Below, piece by piece: positions 1-12,863 of a stretch of DNA of 64,000 nucleotides. Under the pieces are notes generated by a model. It did not search any database. It was given only the letters and a program-made list of their open reading frames with translations, and was not told the origin of the DNA. Origin of the DNA: Artocarpus heterophyllus (Eukaryota > Streptophyta > Magnoliopsida > Rosales > Moraceae). The stretch is from the NCBI GenBank assembly GCA_025403435.1, contig CM046327.1:13198218-13262217 (forward strand). The letters run 5' to 3'. Made by a program: the position numbers and the translations under genes. Numbering within the stretch: position 1 is the stretch's first letter; the number at the start of each line of letters is the position of its first letter.

Positions 1-744
1 GATTTTTCAATGCCCTGTATGATTGTTCTTTTCCTCTAATGGTAGAAATGCATGTTGAATTTGATAAATACTAATCCACATTAAAATCATCAATATTAAA
101 TAACATCAAAATTATTACTATTATGTATATCAAATATAATTTAATAAAAATTTGAGAGTTAAAAACCGGATAACATATATAAGTTGAATGATTTATGAAA
201 ATTTGGAAAATATACGTATACAACAATTTGTTCTTACTCAAAAAAAGGGGAAGCAGAAAGAGAATATGTAGTCTATAAGGAAATTATTATAATTTACAAT
301 TTATACGTAAAACTAGGAGTGTAGGTCCGTAATGCATCCATATTCATTTATCACATAATTATAATTAAAACTAACATGATTATAATTAAAACTAACATGA
401 TGTGGATAAGAGGGTTAAAATTGTTGATTAAAATTATTTTTACTGTAATATATAAAAGCTTTATACTATAATAATATTTTATTATTATTGTAATATATAA
501 AAATTTTACATCATTTATAATAAAAAAATATCTGAACCATTTTTTATCAAACAGCCTGTTATCTGTTATCGTATGGATTAACAAAAAAAAAAAAAAAATA
601 AATAAATAAAGAAAGAGATTATTATATTAGTTTTTGTTTTATAACAAAAGTAAAGTAAATAATACGACAACCTTTCCGCCTCATTTCCCGGTTTTGCCCC
701 TACCGGTTTCCCAGTTTATTTTCTGGTTTTTTTTTTGAAATTTT
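1..744. other. AT-rich intergenic sequence upstream of the Aux/IAA gene
   Basis: No gene is seen. The stretch holds a short tandem direct repeat of about 23 bp near 356-400 and a decayed copy (about 430-520) of the dispersed MITE-like family recognisable by two 'ctgtaatatataaaa' type modules. The last 80 bases before the leader exon are pyrimidine-rich and probably contain the core promoter, but I see no convincing TATA box. Confidence 0.5.
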
Positions 745-974
745 TTTTTGTCTGCTCCTTCTGAGACTACTACTACGAGTTCCTCGGCAAGCACAAGCCT
801 AAAAAGCTTTTGTTGCTTTCTGCATAATGGAAGGCCCTTAACTTCTCTCTGTCTCTTTCTCTCTCTTCTTTCTCTTTCTCTCCTCTCTGTTTGCTTGCAT
901 TTTCCAGCTCCGGATTTTCGAAAAAGCGTTGGTCGGCGTTCTCTTCTTGTGTCTGATCCACAAGAGCTCTTCAG
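745..974 (+). other. IAA9: Probable 5'-UTR leader exon of the Aux/IAA gene
   Basis: A pyrimidine-rich tract at 841-900 followed by a good splice donor (cag|gtacg, intron from 975) suggests a non-coding first exon, a layout I expect for IAA8/IAA9-type genes. The likely acceptor is the ttttag ending at 2580, which gives a 5'-UTR intron of about 1.6 kb and a short leader up to the ATG at 2642. A TGTCTC auxin-response-type hexamer occurs at 850-855, but it sits inside a CT-rich run and may be chance. The transcription start is not known from sequence. Confidence 0.5.
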
Positions 975-2586
975 GTACGCCTCAAGAATATTCTCCTTTT
1001 CTCTTTTTCTCTGTTTTTAATGGAATTATTTTGTATTTTTTGCTTTATTTTGAGCTTTGCTTCTTTGAAACCTGTTTTATTATATTTTTTTGTTAGATCT
1101 TCATTTGGTGCTGTAATGTGAAGTCTGGAGCTCAATACTCCGTTTGTGATTTTTTCCTTCTATTTTTATGTTAGATTTTTTTTAATTTTTTTTAGAGAGG
1201 TTTGGATTTTGGAGATTTATGAAGAGTGGTGTTTCCATTTTTAATTTCGCTGTAGTTTTTTTTGGCTGAGTCTGTTATAAATTTGTTCTCTATTTCTCCA
1301 TTTTCTGGTCTGTTTGGCGTCCGGGAAAATTTGGGGAAACCGAGGATAGAGCATTGAAGAAGTTGAACCTCTTCAAGACTGACTGCCGAGCTGCTAACAA
1401 AAGAAAAAAAAAATGAAATATTAAAAAGCTCAAGTATTGCAAATGAACGATAAATTCTGAGTTGACTTTTTAAAATTTTTTAGGTAAGAAGAAAAAAAGT
1501 CTTTAATTTTATCTTCCGATGACTACTATATACCGACCAACCAAGCGAATAAGTAAATTTGGCCGACTATTTGGCTTTTTTTTTTTCTCTATTTTATTTT
1601 ATAAGATTCTGTTTTTACTTTGCATTTCTTTTAGGTTTCGATAGAACTTTTGTCCTTGACCTCTATTTGGTTCCGTTATTTTTTTTCTTTTTATTTTATT
1701 CCTCATTTAATTTTTCTGTGTGTCATTAACTCTGAATTTTCAAATGAAAACCGCCCCAAAGTATTTTCTTTTATTTATTTCCTCTTGTTTTGCAGTCTAT
1801 TTTTTGTGTATTTATGCTTGTTGCTGAGATTATTACTGATGTTGATTTAACTTGTCCGTTTCCTTTATGTTTCTACATTTTATATATTTTTATTTTTATT
1901 TAGAGTTGCGTTTTACTATAAATATACAAAATCAAAAGAAAAAGAGCCTTTTTTTTGTAACTCTTATGATGCAATTGGAGCTTATTGGCAGAAAAGAATC
2001 CATTTAGATAGTCTTTTGTGGCTCTGGCCGCGACTAGATCAACGCGTTATTACTTCAAGAGAAGCTCCCATCGAAGTTCACTATTAATCTTTGGGTACCT
2101 GCCATGAAATTTATGGACACTTACTCATAGTAAGAAGTATAAAAAAAAGAAATTCCTTGTATATATCTTCTTTCCACTGTTGGTCATATTTTTATTTATC
2201 GAGAAATTGAAAAAGCTATACAAGGGTTTTTCCGGGCCTGCTTGTATGGTATCCAAGCTAAGTAGTTCTATGAAACCAGTGTGAATTCGAGCTCCTCCGG
2301 TTCAAGTAGGACCATAATTCCTGAATTTCTACGCGAATCAAGATCGAGAAAAAGAAGTTTTCCGATTAATTTTGTGTATAAAATTAACATATACACGTTT
2401 TTTAAGTATAGGGTTTCTATCCATCTGATGATCTTGGTAAAGTTTATATCTTTGGTTTCGGTTTCTGTTTGGTGTTATTTTCATTGGTGGACTTAATGTA
2501 GTTTTAAGTACTTTCAATCTGACTTTCGATATGCATAGAGCTTTCTATATCTGCCTCCCTTTTTTCTCCCTTTATTTTAGGTGTTG

Positions 2587-2628
2587 ATGAATTTGAAATT
2601 GTTTCTTTTTCAAGCTGTGCTGTTTTGA
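2587..2628 (+). other. Possible 13-codon upstream ORF in the Aux/IAA leader
   Basis: If the 5'-UTR intron ends at 2580, the mature leader contains an ATG at 2587 followed by 13 codons and a TGA at 2626-2628, closing 13 bases before the main ATG at 2642. Other acceptors (ag at 2612-2613 or 2631-2632) would remove it, so alternative splicing could switch the uORF in or out. This is inference only. Confidence 0.25.
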
Positions 2629-2641
2629 TCAGTTAAGTCTG

Positions 2642-5600
2642 ATGTCTCCACCACTGCTGGGTGGTGAAGAGGAAGGGCACAGCTCTCTGGTGGCTTCCTC
2701 ACCCCCTATTGATTGTATCTCCGAAAATGGCTTGGGGCTAAAAGAGCGCAATTACCTGGGATTGTCAGATTGTTCTTCGGTTGATAGCTCTGCAGTGTTG
2801 AGCTTGTCTGAGGAGAACAAGAACACTCTGAATTTTAAGGCTACAGAATTGAGGCTTGGCCTTCCTGGATCCCAGTCACCAGAACGGGAACCTGAGCTTT
2901 CTTTGCTGGGCTCTGGTAAACTAGATGAGAAGCAGCTGTTTCCTTTCCTTCCTTCGAAAGATGGGATCTGCTCTTCGTCGCAGAAGAATGTTGTTTTGGG
3001 CAACAAAAGAGGGTACTCTGACACAATGGACGGATTCTCCGAGGTTAAAGCTTCAGTGTATGGTGAAGGAAACTGGAGGTGTGCAGCTGGTTCTGATCCT
3101 GATTCTCCACAATCAGTGGCACAAGGGAAATTAAATATGATGCTACCATCAAGGGGTTCTGTTGCCCAGCCAGCCAAAATGAAAGAGGTGTCTGCAAAGG
3201 GGATACAAGAGAGATCTCGTGCTACTAATGGAGTCAACCATAACCATGTTGGCATCTCTAACAACAGTCCTCCTGCTGCAAAGTAAGTGAACTCCTCTGT
3301 AGAGAAGATCTGGCATTTTAGAAAAGTCGTACTTTTTATACATTTACACATTTGTTAGTACTTAAATTTGCCGCTATGTGTCTTGGCAGGGCACAAGTTG
3401 TTGGTTGGCCTCCTATACGATCATTCAGGAAGAATTCCCTGGCCACCACTTCGAAGAACAATGAGGAAGTTGATGGGAAACCGAGTGCTGGTGCTCTTTT
3501 CATCAAGGTCAGCATGGATGGTGCTCCCTATCTGAGGAAGGTAGATCTGAGAACTTATGCTACATATCAAGAACTATCTTCTGCGCTTGAAAAGATGTTC
3601 AGCTGTTTTACAATAGGTGAGCTTTTTTTATTGCTTAATTTAGACATTCATATGATTGCCTTCTTTCTTCTTGTTCTATTAGGGGTGGGTGAAAGATTAG
3701 TGGTTTGCTATGCTTTGTTTATTGATTAATGGATGGGTCTGATTTGATATATCAACGTTCCAATATGGAAACATTCACAACTTCATGGACCCAACTACTG
3801 TGCTTTATTGTGCTTTCAGGCCAATGTGGATCCCATGGAGCTCCAGGTAAGGAAAAATTGAGTGAAAGTAAGCTAAGGGATCTCCTTCATGGATCTGAAT
3901 ATGTGCTTACGTATGAGGACAAAGATGGTGATTGGATGCTTGTTGGTGATGTTCCGTGGGAGTAAGTTTCAATTTACCATGTGCCAGAAAACTTCTTGTC
4001 ATTGCTTTCTTGTGAAACCAAAGTCAATGAGATAAGCGAAGGAAATATCAAATTATATGAAAATAGGGAGGAGTAACGTCATTTCATCTACACTGTTTGA
4101 GATTTGGGTTAAATGTTATACATAAGTTGATATTTTTGGACTGTAGGATGCAGTCATGAAGAGAGAAGGCCAGGTGGTTCGTTAATTAAACTTTTTAATT
4201 TATTTGAATAACATGACATGCGGTGCATGTATATTAGGATAATTTGATGCATTAATAGGTGATTAGCAATTAGAAAGCCATTGTTTGGGAATTGCAGATA
4301 TCTTGATAATTTGCTTTTAACCATATACATGGGTTAATAAACTGGAGGGCATATTACTTGGAGATACGCAATTGTTTATGTGTGATACAAACCACTAATA
4401 ATAGTCTAGCATTCATCCGAAAAAGAAAAAGTGTAGCCTTCAATGTAATGGGTCCTGTCTGACTCCTGGGCCCTACCAATCAGCTCACATTCATTTGCCT
4501 CCTGAAGACATTTTGTGTTGAGTTTAAACTAGCTTTGTCTTTTCTGGTACAAGGATCATCCAACTTAAACCAATTTTGCTTTATAGTTTTACTTTGGCCG
4601 TTTGGCACTTCTGTTACAACTAAAGTTTTAAGTTTAAGAACTGAAGAATGTGAGAGTTTTACACTGTAGCAACATTTTGCTTTTTACTGTATTAAGAACT
4701 GATAAGTTGAAATTAAAGTGTCAAACGGACACCTTATTTAATACAAAGTTAATGTTTGTTAGCAGCTTAGATTTAGGTGGTGGACTTCTAATTGGGCTTC
4801 TAAACTCTAATTCACAGGCTTCATTTATTCATTTAGTACATACCCACCCAACTTGAATTGGATTTTGTCGCAGGATGTTTATTGACTCATGCAAGAAGTT
4901 AAAGATCATGAAGGGAGCCGATGCCATTGGCTTAGGTATTTTTTCCTACAATTTAACTGTTTGGACTGTCATAAGCATTCTTCAAGAATTATCACATGAT
5001 TTGGTTGCCAAATTCCTAGTATTTCATTTAAAATAGTCAGATTTTCATAATAGATATACATGGCCAAAAGGTTATAGCTACACATATTTTGGTACTTGGA
5101 TCTCACCAAAACTATTCTCTGCTATTGTTGTTAGCTTAAACGCATGCATCGGGTTTTAAGGCTGATGATTGGGCGCCAGGGGATGAGGGATTGTCTACCT
5201 AGGGAATCGGGAAATTAATATTCTGTGATTTGTTATTTTCATATGGACGTCATAATTAATGAATTGCTGGTAGTGAATTTGTCCCGGCAGACATTCAATT
5301 ACTTCCAGTATGTTTGGATGTTTAAGAGCCGTGAGGAGGTAATCCTGACCGTCTTAACTGATGCATCAAAGAATACTGAGTGCCGTCTTTATTTCTAATT
5401 GGTAGTAACTTGTGCTTTTGGGGGGCTTCTCTGATGAGAAAAGTCTACATAGAACGTGGATTAGTTACTAGATTCCACAAACACTACAACTTAAGGTCAA
5501 AATTCGAGCTTGTTAGACTAGTTTCATCCTTCACGTGTACGATTTATATTATGCATCACAAAAGCTGAGGGGCTTTGCAAGCCTCGACCTCCGCATCTAA

Positions 5601-5824
5601 CAGGGGATGGCCCCATTCAATTATAGGGTGTGCCCACTCTCACGGTGTGGAGCTTGGGGCTTGGGATGCCCTCTAGCTCTGCACTTTATATTTGGCTAGC
5701 ACTATATAATGTTTAACTTGTTCTTGTCCGAGAATTCTAGAGGCTAACAAGTTTGTTACTGTTGTCCTCTTTATTTGTTCCATTAGCTCCTAGGGCGGTG
5801 GAGAAATCCCAAAACAGAAACTAG
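2642..5824 (+). CDS. IAA9: Aux/IAA transcriptional co-repressor, IAA8/IAA9-like (5 coding exons, 369 aa)
   Basis: Nuclear auxin-response repressor. It binds ARF transcription factors, recruits TOPLESS, and is degraded through SCF-TIR1/AFB when auxin is present. Coding exons: 2642-3282, 3390-3616, 3820-3961, 4874-4935, 5787-5824. All introns are GT-AG and the phases join without a break to TAG. Domain I (EAR) LRLGLPG lies at residues 70-76. The domain II degron VVGWPPIR is at 217-224, followed by SFRKN. The PB1 region (domains III/IV) spans about 249-350, with the basic-face Lys264 in PYLRKVDL and the acidic OPCA stretch [15 protein letters not shown] ending at 337. The C-terminus [12 protein letters not shown] is typical of the clade. 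The Ser-rich N-terminal extension and total length fit IAA8/IAA9 rather than short Aux/IAAs. The start is the first ATG after the leader. All key residues are present, so it looks functional. IAA8 versus IAA9 orthology cannot be settled by eye. Confidence 0.93.
4593..4733. repeat. MITE-like element inside intron 3 of the Aux/IAA gene
   Basis: The ends form an imperfect inverted repeat (ggccgtttggcactt at left, aagtgtcaaacgg-acacc at right). The interior carries the family's diagnostic modules 'gtgagagttttacactgtagca' and 'tttttactgta'. It lies wholly within intron 3 (3962-4873) and does not disturb splice sites. Confidence 0.55.
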
Positions 5825-8800
5825 CTAGCATCTGAGAATTGACTGCTTTTTGGCTGCCAACTCCCAAAGTCACAGTCTGGAGGAGTGGGAAGTTCGAAAC
5901 CGGTTGCAACAAGGTGTGTGGGTGAAAGCGAGAAGAATGCGACAGGGGATTGCCTCAGCTGGATTGCAGGTGATGGTTCAGATGCGTGTCTTGTCATTAA
6001 GATTATGCTCTTGATTTTACCCCCCGGAAAAAAAAAGAAGAAGGAAAGGCGTGAGTCTGAGTCTGATTGTTACAGAACCTTGTGAAAGTCGTTAAGATTG
6101 TTAATGTTTGTGGAGTTCATAATCTTCTATAGCAAACTAGTTACTAAGGCGTTTTGTATCTGATGAATCTACACATCCGTGAAGATTTCAATATTGTGCA
6201 CTTCATCCTTTTAACTTAATTAATTGTGATTGTCGACCTATATGGTATGTTTCTTGTTTTCTCAGATGCAATAACATGAGAACTGTAGATTGTCATTGTG
6301 GTAGTTTCAAAAGCTTAACAAAACTAATAGCATTGCACACGTACACACGCATACAAATATCATATCAACCTTTAGGAGTGTTATAGCCTTTTATGTTAGA
6401 CAATTTTGAGGCCTTGACGTTTTCATGCTGATACTACATAACATTGGTTAAAACATTTTAAGCTCTTTGTTTAGCAACTCTTAATAACCCATATTTTAGT
6501 GACATTTGTTAAGTTCTTCGTTTAGCTACTCTTAGTGACAGCTTTTTTCTTTTTTTCATTTGTTAATTTTACTTTTAAAAGCGGCCAATCCCGCAATCTT
6601 AAGAAAAACTGCAAAACATTAGATGCCATCTTGTATGTGGCCTTCTGACACATTGTGCGTATCTTTGGCGGGTCGCTTTGCCACCGTCAACAAGCATGGG
6701 GCATGAGGCTGCGATGGAAGTCTGGACAGGAGGCGACTTAAGTTGACATATTCTAAACCCATGTATTTAGCAAAAAATTTTAGAAACAAAAATCTAAACC
6801 CATGCAGCAGATTTTTTGTTTTGATTTTTTGTTTTGTCTTTTAGGGCCTTTTTAATCTTAGGAGATTCTACAATGGCGAGATTTTTGAGGCATTTGGGAA
6901 GTCAATAGTTTGAACTTAAATTGGAGTAATAATTTAAATGTGAGAAAATATTGTAGTAAACTTGGTAATAAATTAAATTCCCAAACGGGCAATTAATTCT
7001 AAAGTCCCTCAGAATTAGTAAGAGAGTGCAAAATTTATGAAATTAGACTGCATTTGTATGAGGCTGATACTGGGAGAAGACCGTTTGAGCTTTGCAGTTG
7101 CACCCACCCAATAAGCATATTTAAATCACACGGTTGAGGTTCATAATCCCTATCGGTGAGTGCTCCTATCATATAATTTCCTATTGATCTTAGATACTTA
7201 AAGATTGTTTATTTTTCATCAAGAAAAAGGAAAAGCAAGAAATGATTTTCATTCATATTTAATGATGTGTTTACCTCTTCAAAAAAAAATAAAAATTGAT
7301 GGGTTTAGTTTTAAAATCACTACTAAGAGTTTTATAGGGCCCATCACGACATAAGAAATAAAATAGAAAAAAATGCATGTTATGTAACTCTAAAAGATAG
7401 TTTTTATTCGTGTCATGCTCGAAAAAATTGTATTATACTACTATTTATATTATTTGTTTAAGTTATGTTACACAAGCATTAGTGGTATTTATAAAAAAAT
7501 AAGTTTTAAAAGATGACATTTATGAAAATTAACCACCCTTGCAAACCTCTTAATATTGATTTTCTATTAAAAGGAATTTAAAAACCTATATATAATTAAA
7601 TAACTATTCAATTATATAAAATGTTGTTTTAGTAATTGCATCAATAAGATCTTCATTTCTAAGTTAATAAACACTACAAAGAAAAAATTACACCACTAAA
7701 TAGATTTTCATTTCTATTGCTTCATTTTTATTTCCAATTCTGTTAAAGAAATGCGCTTATGGTTTACGAGTAAGCTTGAATGCTTGCCCTATATTTATTT
7801 TTTTTTCTTTGAAAATATCTACAAATTTAATGCTCCTTTGGGCTTGTCCACTATATTTATTTATCTATTTATTTATTAAGACTGATGTAACTTGGTTCCT
7901 CGTATTTCCCAAATAAATGAAAAGTGGATTGTTATATTCGTTATGTTTTTATATTGGTATTGTGTGGGTATACACCACTCTGATTGCCCCTCTCTTGATT
8001 GGACCTGAGCCAGATCCCATTTTTTATGCTGAATGATAATTTTCAGCCTTTTAGTGCCATGTGCAACAAGGAAAGGCATTTATTTTCTAAACGAGCAACT
8101 ACTCATTTGTTCGCTTCTAGTCTTTAGATCTGCTTAATCGACGGATTTCGGTTAACCCAGCTGCTTTGACAGGAGTTAATTGCAAAGAAATATTCTTTTT
8201 ATCTCTAATTGTTATAATTTCGTTACTTATAAAACTGTCGGTCCTAATCTAATATGTAATGTATGTTTTAGACTGAGTTTAACTATTTTATTAACAGCAG
8301 GTTATAATCTTATAAGGTTAAATAAGATTTATCAATTGCAAATGTTTCCAGTGTTTTATAGGTATTACTTTAAAGCTTACTAGTTAAGCAAGATTACGTA
8401 GGATTGAATTGGATTCAAAATTAATATTTTGTTTGGTATAAATTTTTTAAAGGATTGGGTAGGATAATCTCTTATTTAGTCCATGCTTGAATTCCCTTTA
8501 AAGGGCATTAGGCTATCCTTATTAAAGCATGAGATTAAAGACGCATGAGATTAAAGACAACAATTGTATAGTGCGTAAAATCTTAAGGACGTATTTGCAA
8601 AAATATAAAATTTAGGGTCAAGCTATAATTTTTTAAAAATTGAGCGATCAAAATTTAATTTCCATGTGAAGTAAATATTTAAAACAATTATACTTTTGCC
8701 TCTTATATTTTAAAAAATTGCAATATGACTCCAATATTTAAAATTTTTTGCAAAGAGTCTCTATCCTAATAACATAATACTAAACATAAGATTGAATTAG

Positions 8801-10115
8801 CTAAAATTTAACCATATCCTTTCCTAAACATTCTAATCTAATCATCTAAGACAATCATATGTAATGTTGTCCTATCCTACATATCAAACGATCCCATAAT
8901 GGAATTAAATTCTTGAGAAAATTACATATTATGCTATATTTTTAAAAGTTGTGTTTATTCATATCACACTTAGAAAGTCTATATCACATTATCATTTATA
9001 TTACATGTCAAGTTATGTCACAAATAAGGATGTATTATATTTATAAAAAAGTAAATCTTAAAAGACGGTATTTATGAAAATTCCACTAAATTCTTAGGTC
9101 TATGAAACTTTAGAGAACAAATATTTCTGAGCTTATCATGTAGAAATGGAAGAACCAGTGCGTTTTTGTTCAGAGATGTGTGTGCTCTAAGCACATCTCA
9201 ATCACTTAATCCAAGGTTTTATCACAATTAGTTCCAATTTTCCTTCAAGTATAATGCCATGGATCCCCAACTTCTTTCTAACTTTTTAAAAACAACCAAT
9301 GTGTTTTGAGCTTTCATTCTTAAATTGGTACTGTATTAAGAAATTACCCGCCAACTAACATTAAAAGATTGCTAGCCCGTTTGTTTCATAGGTTTGAGTA
9401 GAAATTTAAATTTGTTTTGAATTTTGCGAAAGAAAATACTGTAGTAAAATTGACAACTCGCTGTCACATATGTTGGCATAAAAAAGTTGGAATCTCTAGC
9501 ACCACTCTTAATCCAATTCTCTTGTTTTATTTTATACGTTTTGTCACCTTCATTCCCCTCAAATGTTCCTCTTTACTTCAAAAAATTTTCACAGGAAAGA
9601 AGTGGACATTTTACAAGGAAACTCAAAGTTCCAGCTTTATTGGTAGTTTGTTCTAATGGCAGTCTAATGTGAAATCAGGTCGGTTGTTTTTTTGGACCTC
9701 CAACAGGAATTCTATTACAAGAGTTTTGCTGCGTTAGTCAATCTTCTTCAAAAGCCACTTCACGTTCCTTAACCTTGAGGAGTATATCATTGCTGTGTTG
9801 CCATAGGTTTTCCAAAGATATTCTTTTATCATCATTAAAACTCTCTTTCACTTATGACGTTACTTAGAAAGATAATTTCCAATCGCATTACATACATTTA
9901 ATTTAGAATTGATCCTCTTCTTTTATTTATTTATTTATTTTTTATTTTTTCTAAGGACAAACAATAAAACCGTTGTTAAAAATATAAAATAACATCGGTC
10001 TAGCTAAAAACCATTGTCAAAAATTTATAAACAACCACGCACGTCAAAAACCAACTACAAGGACAACAAAATCCAAAACATCCATACTCGGGCCTCTCCG
10101 TTTGTGTTTTTATTA
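5825..10115. other. Intergenic, no gene seen; relic repeats
   Basis: The first part is probably the 3'-UTR of the Aux/IAA gene (no clear AATAAA found). Two related AT-rich segments, about 7380-7530 and 8925-9085, share a string of similar words ending in 'gacatttatgaaaatt' or 'ggtatttatgaaaatt' and are probably copies of one old repeat. Segment 8390-8900 has converging 'gttTGGtata' and 'tatCAAACgatccca' ends and may be a degraded TIR element. A weak copy of the MITE-like family lies near 6900-6990. Confidence 0.4.
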
Positions 10116-10359
10116 TAGGGTGTTTGAAAAGATGGTGGAAATCAGTTGTGGGAACCACTTTTACTGTACCATGTGAGAATTTTACACTGTAGCATACTTT
10201 TTTATTGTTACTGTAGCATATAAGAGCTTTACATTGTCATAACTGAGATTGTGGTGGGAACTGCCAAACACCCCCTTAATGTTTAACATCGGTTTTCAAA
10301 AAACCGTTGTTAAAAATGACCATGTTGTGTCTTTTAAAATAGTTTTTATAGTAGTAAGT
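9960..10359. mobile_element. CACTA-like relic, interrupted by a MITE
   Basis: Both sides of the MITE at 10117-10277 carry short motifs of the type 'aaccgttgttaaaaa' and 'aacatcggtt' in both orientations, which look like sub-terminal repeats. The right edge reads, on the reverse strand, TTACTACTATAAAAAC, close to a CACTA-type terminus with the first bases mutated. No transposase is visible. The left end was not located. Confidence 0.3.
10117..10277. repeat. MITE-like element (GGGTGTTTG...CAAACACCC family), copy A
   Basis: Terminal inverted repeats start gggtgtttg and end caaacaccccc, with TTA next to both ends, which would fit a PIF/Harbinger (Tourist) target. The interior holds the same module twice: 'ttttactgtaccatgtgagaa' and 'ttactgtagcatataagagc', each followed by ttttacactgt or tttacattgt. 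No coding capacity. Confidence 0.65.
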
Positions 10360-10516
10360 ATATCTCTGTAGATTTAATTTTTTGTGCCGTTCTGATTAAG
10401 GCCTTGAATACAAATGACAGATTATGCTTTTTCAGTTTCGTTCACTAAATTAGTTCCTAAACTCAGTATTGTACGTGGGGTTTGACCCTTGATTTAGCAG
10501 TCAGCTCCTAAACTTA

Positions 10517-10670
10517 TAGGGTATTTGAAAAGGTAGTAGGAACCACTTTTACTGTAACATGTGAGAGTTTTATACTGTAATATTTTTTTTTATTGTTACT
10601 GTAATATGTGAAAGCTTTACACTATTTATAATTAAGATTGTGGTTTCTACCACTGTCAAACACCCTCTTA
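10517..10670. repeat. MITE-like element, copy B
   Basis: Second copy of the same family 240 bp downstream of copy A, in the same orientation. It has ends gggtatttg and caaacaccctctta and the double internal 'tactgtaacatgtgagag' / 'tactgtaatatgtgaaag' module. Confidence 0.6.
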
Positions 10671-12380
10671 GTTATTTTTCATGATTTTTTGTTGCTTTTG
10701 TGAGGTGACACGAACATCTGCAGGAACAAAAGAGATTTCAGCTGGGAATCACATTGTGGCTCCCTTGTATCAGAAGAATGCTCTGACATAATACCTCCAC
10801 TTAAAATGTCTCTAGCTTTTAGTACAATTATACCGTCGTTCATTTCTTTTAAAAAATTTCTCATCTTTTAAAGCTTGTCATAAATCCTGACTCATATTGC
10901 TGGCATTTAGGTATATATGATAGTGCGGTGACAGCTCTGACAAGCGAGATTTATCACTTTTTGAAAGATAAAATGAAATCGAGCACCCTTATTTAATCAT
11001 ACGGGTTAAAAATTTACTACTTTAAAATAATTATTGAGATTTATTATTTTATAAATAGTAAAATTTTAACCTATTAAGATGAAAAATATTTTTTAATACA
11101 ATCAAATCCAACAATTAAAGTGAATCAGATTTTTTTTTTGGAATAACAAAACATCATTCAAGTAAGAAAAAGTACAAATAAAATCGATTTAGCAATCCAT
11201 TCAAGACAGAGATTATCCCTAACCGATGCTAGTGTTTTCTATGTTAGGACCAATAGAACAGATAATGAAATACTGAGAGACAAATAACGAGTGTCTAAGC
11301 TGATAAGAAGAATCCCTACTCGACACTACAAATAAGAGCTTGACAATAACTCATTGTATTAGTTCATCGATTGACTAAATCAATCGACAGAACCTAAATT
11401 AATGTGAAGCAGACTTGATATTTAGCTTTATTTGATATATTGACTTTTGATGCAAGACTAAACCTCTTTCTTGTGTCTGAAAAGATTGTAGATTTTGTAC
11501 CTGAACTAGGATTTTCCTAAGTGGAAACAATCATTCTAAAACATACCAGTATTTTACTCTTATTGCGTACATCCGCCCATTCAACATGATGTGATCCCAA
11601 TTGCCCCTTTTCTGTAATTAAAAAAAAAAAAAACTTTTTCCTTTACTCCTTTATGCATAATCAAATTTGATGTTGACAATTATGCTAACTTGATTATTGT
11701 ACCTGTTGACTTTCTATTTCTCAATGTTGATCCTTTTTGGCTGGCAACACTATTGGCCCTATTATGTGTGGTTTTGGCTTTGGCTCAATTGGTGATGCAG
11801 GTTGGTCGGTTCTTTTATAATCAATTACTTTTAGAATTAGTGGTAGTTAAATCATGTCCTAGAGCAATAAAATTAATAAATCTAAACCTAATCTTCTTGA
11901 TGCTACTTCTTAATTCTAGATTCTATTGAGTAATCATGATTCTTTGATTTCAAACATGTAAAAGTGAGTGGGAATATAATGTTGTTGCTGATTAAGGAAT
12001 CCTGACCTTTTTTTTTTCTGGGGTATCTTTGACAATTTTATTGTACGTATTCATTTTCAAGGAGCAGCATCCTTAAGAAAACAGTTTGCTACAACAATGG
12101 CTTAGGTGTTTTTCTTGTGAGTATTTTTGAGTAGTTGGTATATGGACCAACTAAATACTGAAAACAAATATATTTTCTGCCACGGAATTGATAAACGTAT
12201 TTACATTTATATATTGATTAATGTGACTGAAGTTATGAAAATTTTTGTTATACATGGTTATACTGCTTTTGCTGTTTTCAGTATCTTTGGGTTTCAAAAC
12301 CAACAAGGTTGTGTCACAAGCTTCTATGATAGCAATCTTTGTTAAGCTATACGGAAACATCATTTGGAATCACATTATTT
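10671..12380. other. Intergenic, nothing recognisable
   Basis: AT-rich sequence without a supportable gene. Short open frames here lack domain signatures and have ordinary intergenic composition. Confidence 0.5.
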
Positions 12381-12382
12381 TA

Positions 12383-12863
12383 TATGGGATATTTTTATTT
12401 TTATATCTTGCATTTTAAGGTTATGAAAAAATCAAGCCTTGTATTTTAAACTTTAACACTTTTATACCTTCAAATTTCAAATTCATGTTAAATCTTACCT
12501 TTTTTAGGTCAAAGTTTGACTTTGACCATAAAACAATCTAAACACTTTCAAAGGAAAACTGAAAAATGCATAAAAAAAATTTAAGAAAAGCTGAAATTTT
12601 CAAAATGTGAAGGATATTTAAATATTTTATAAAATGAAAAACTAAAAAATATATGAAAAAAGTTTTTTAAAAAAGCTGAAATTTAAAAAATATGAAGCAC
12701 ATTTAAGTATTTTGCAAAATCAAAATTAAACTTTGACCTGAAAAAAGTAAGAAGTTAACATGAATTTAAAAGGTGACAGTATAATAGGGTTAAAGTTCAA
12801 AATATAAGATATAAAATTTCTATAGCCTCAAAATACAGGGTATAAATATGAAAATAACCCTCT
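12383..12863. repeat. Foldback element with long terminal inverted repeats
   Basis: The left arm (about 12383-12525) and the reverse complement of the right arm (about 12725-12863) match along roughly 140 bases with scattered mismatches. Shared words include cttgtattttaaactttaac, aaattcatgttaa and aggtcaaagttt. The two arms could fold into a hairpin around a 200-base loop. Long TIRs without coding capacity fit a Mutator-like MITE. A 9-base flank duplication is only approximate. Confidence 0.55.

Noticed and set aside
748..1020. 90-codon open frame over the Aux/IAA leader exon
   Set aside because: It starts at a non-ATG codon, runs through the CT-rich leader and across a clear splice donor, and has no domain. 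It is the 5'-UTR.
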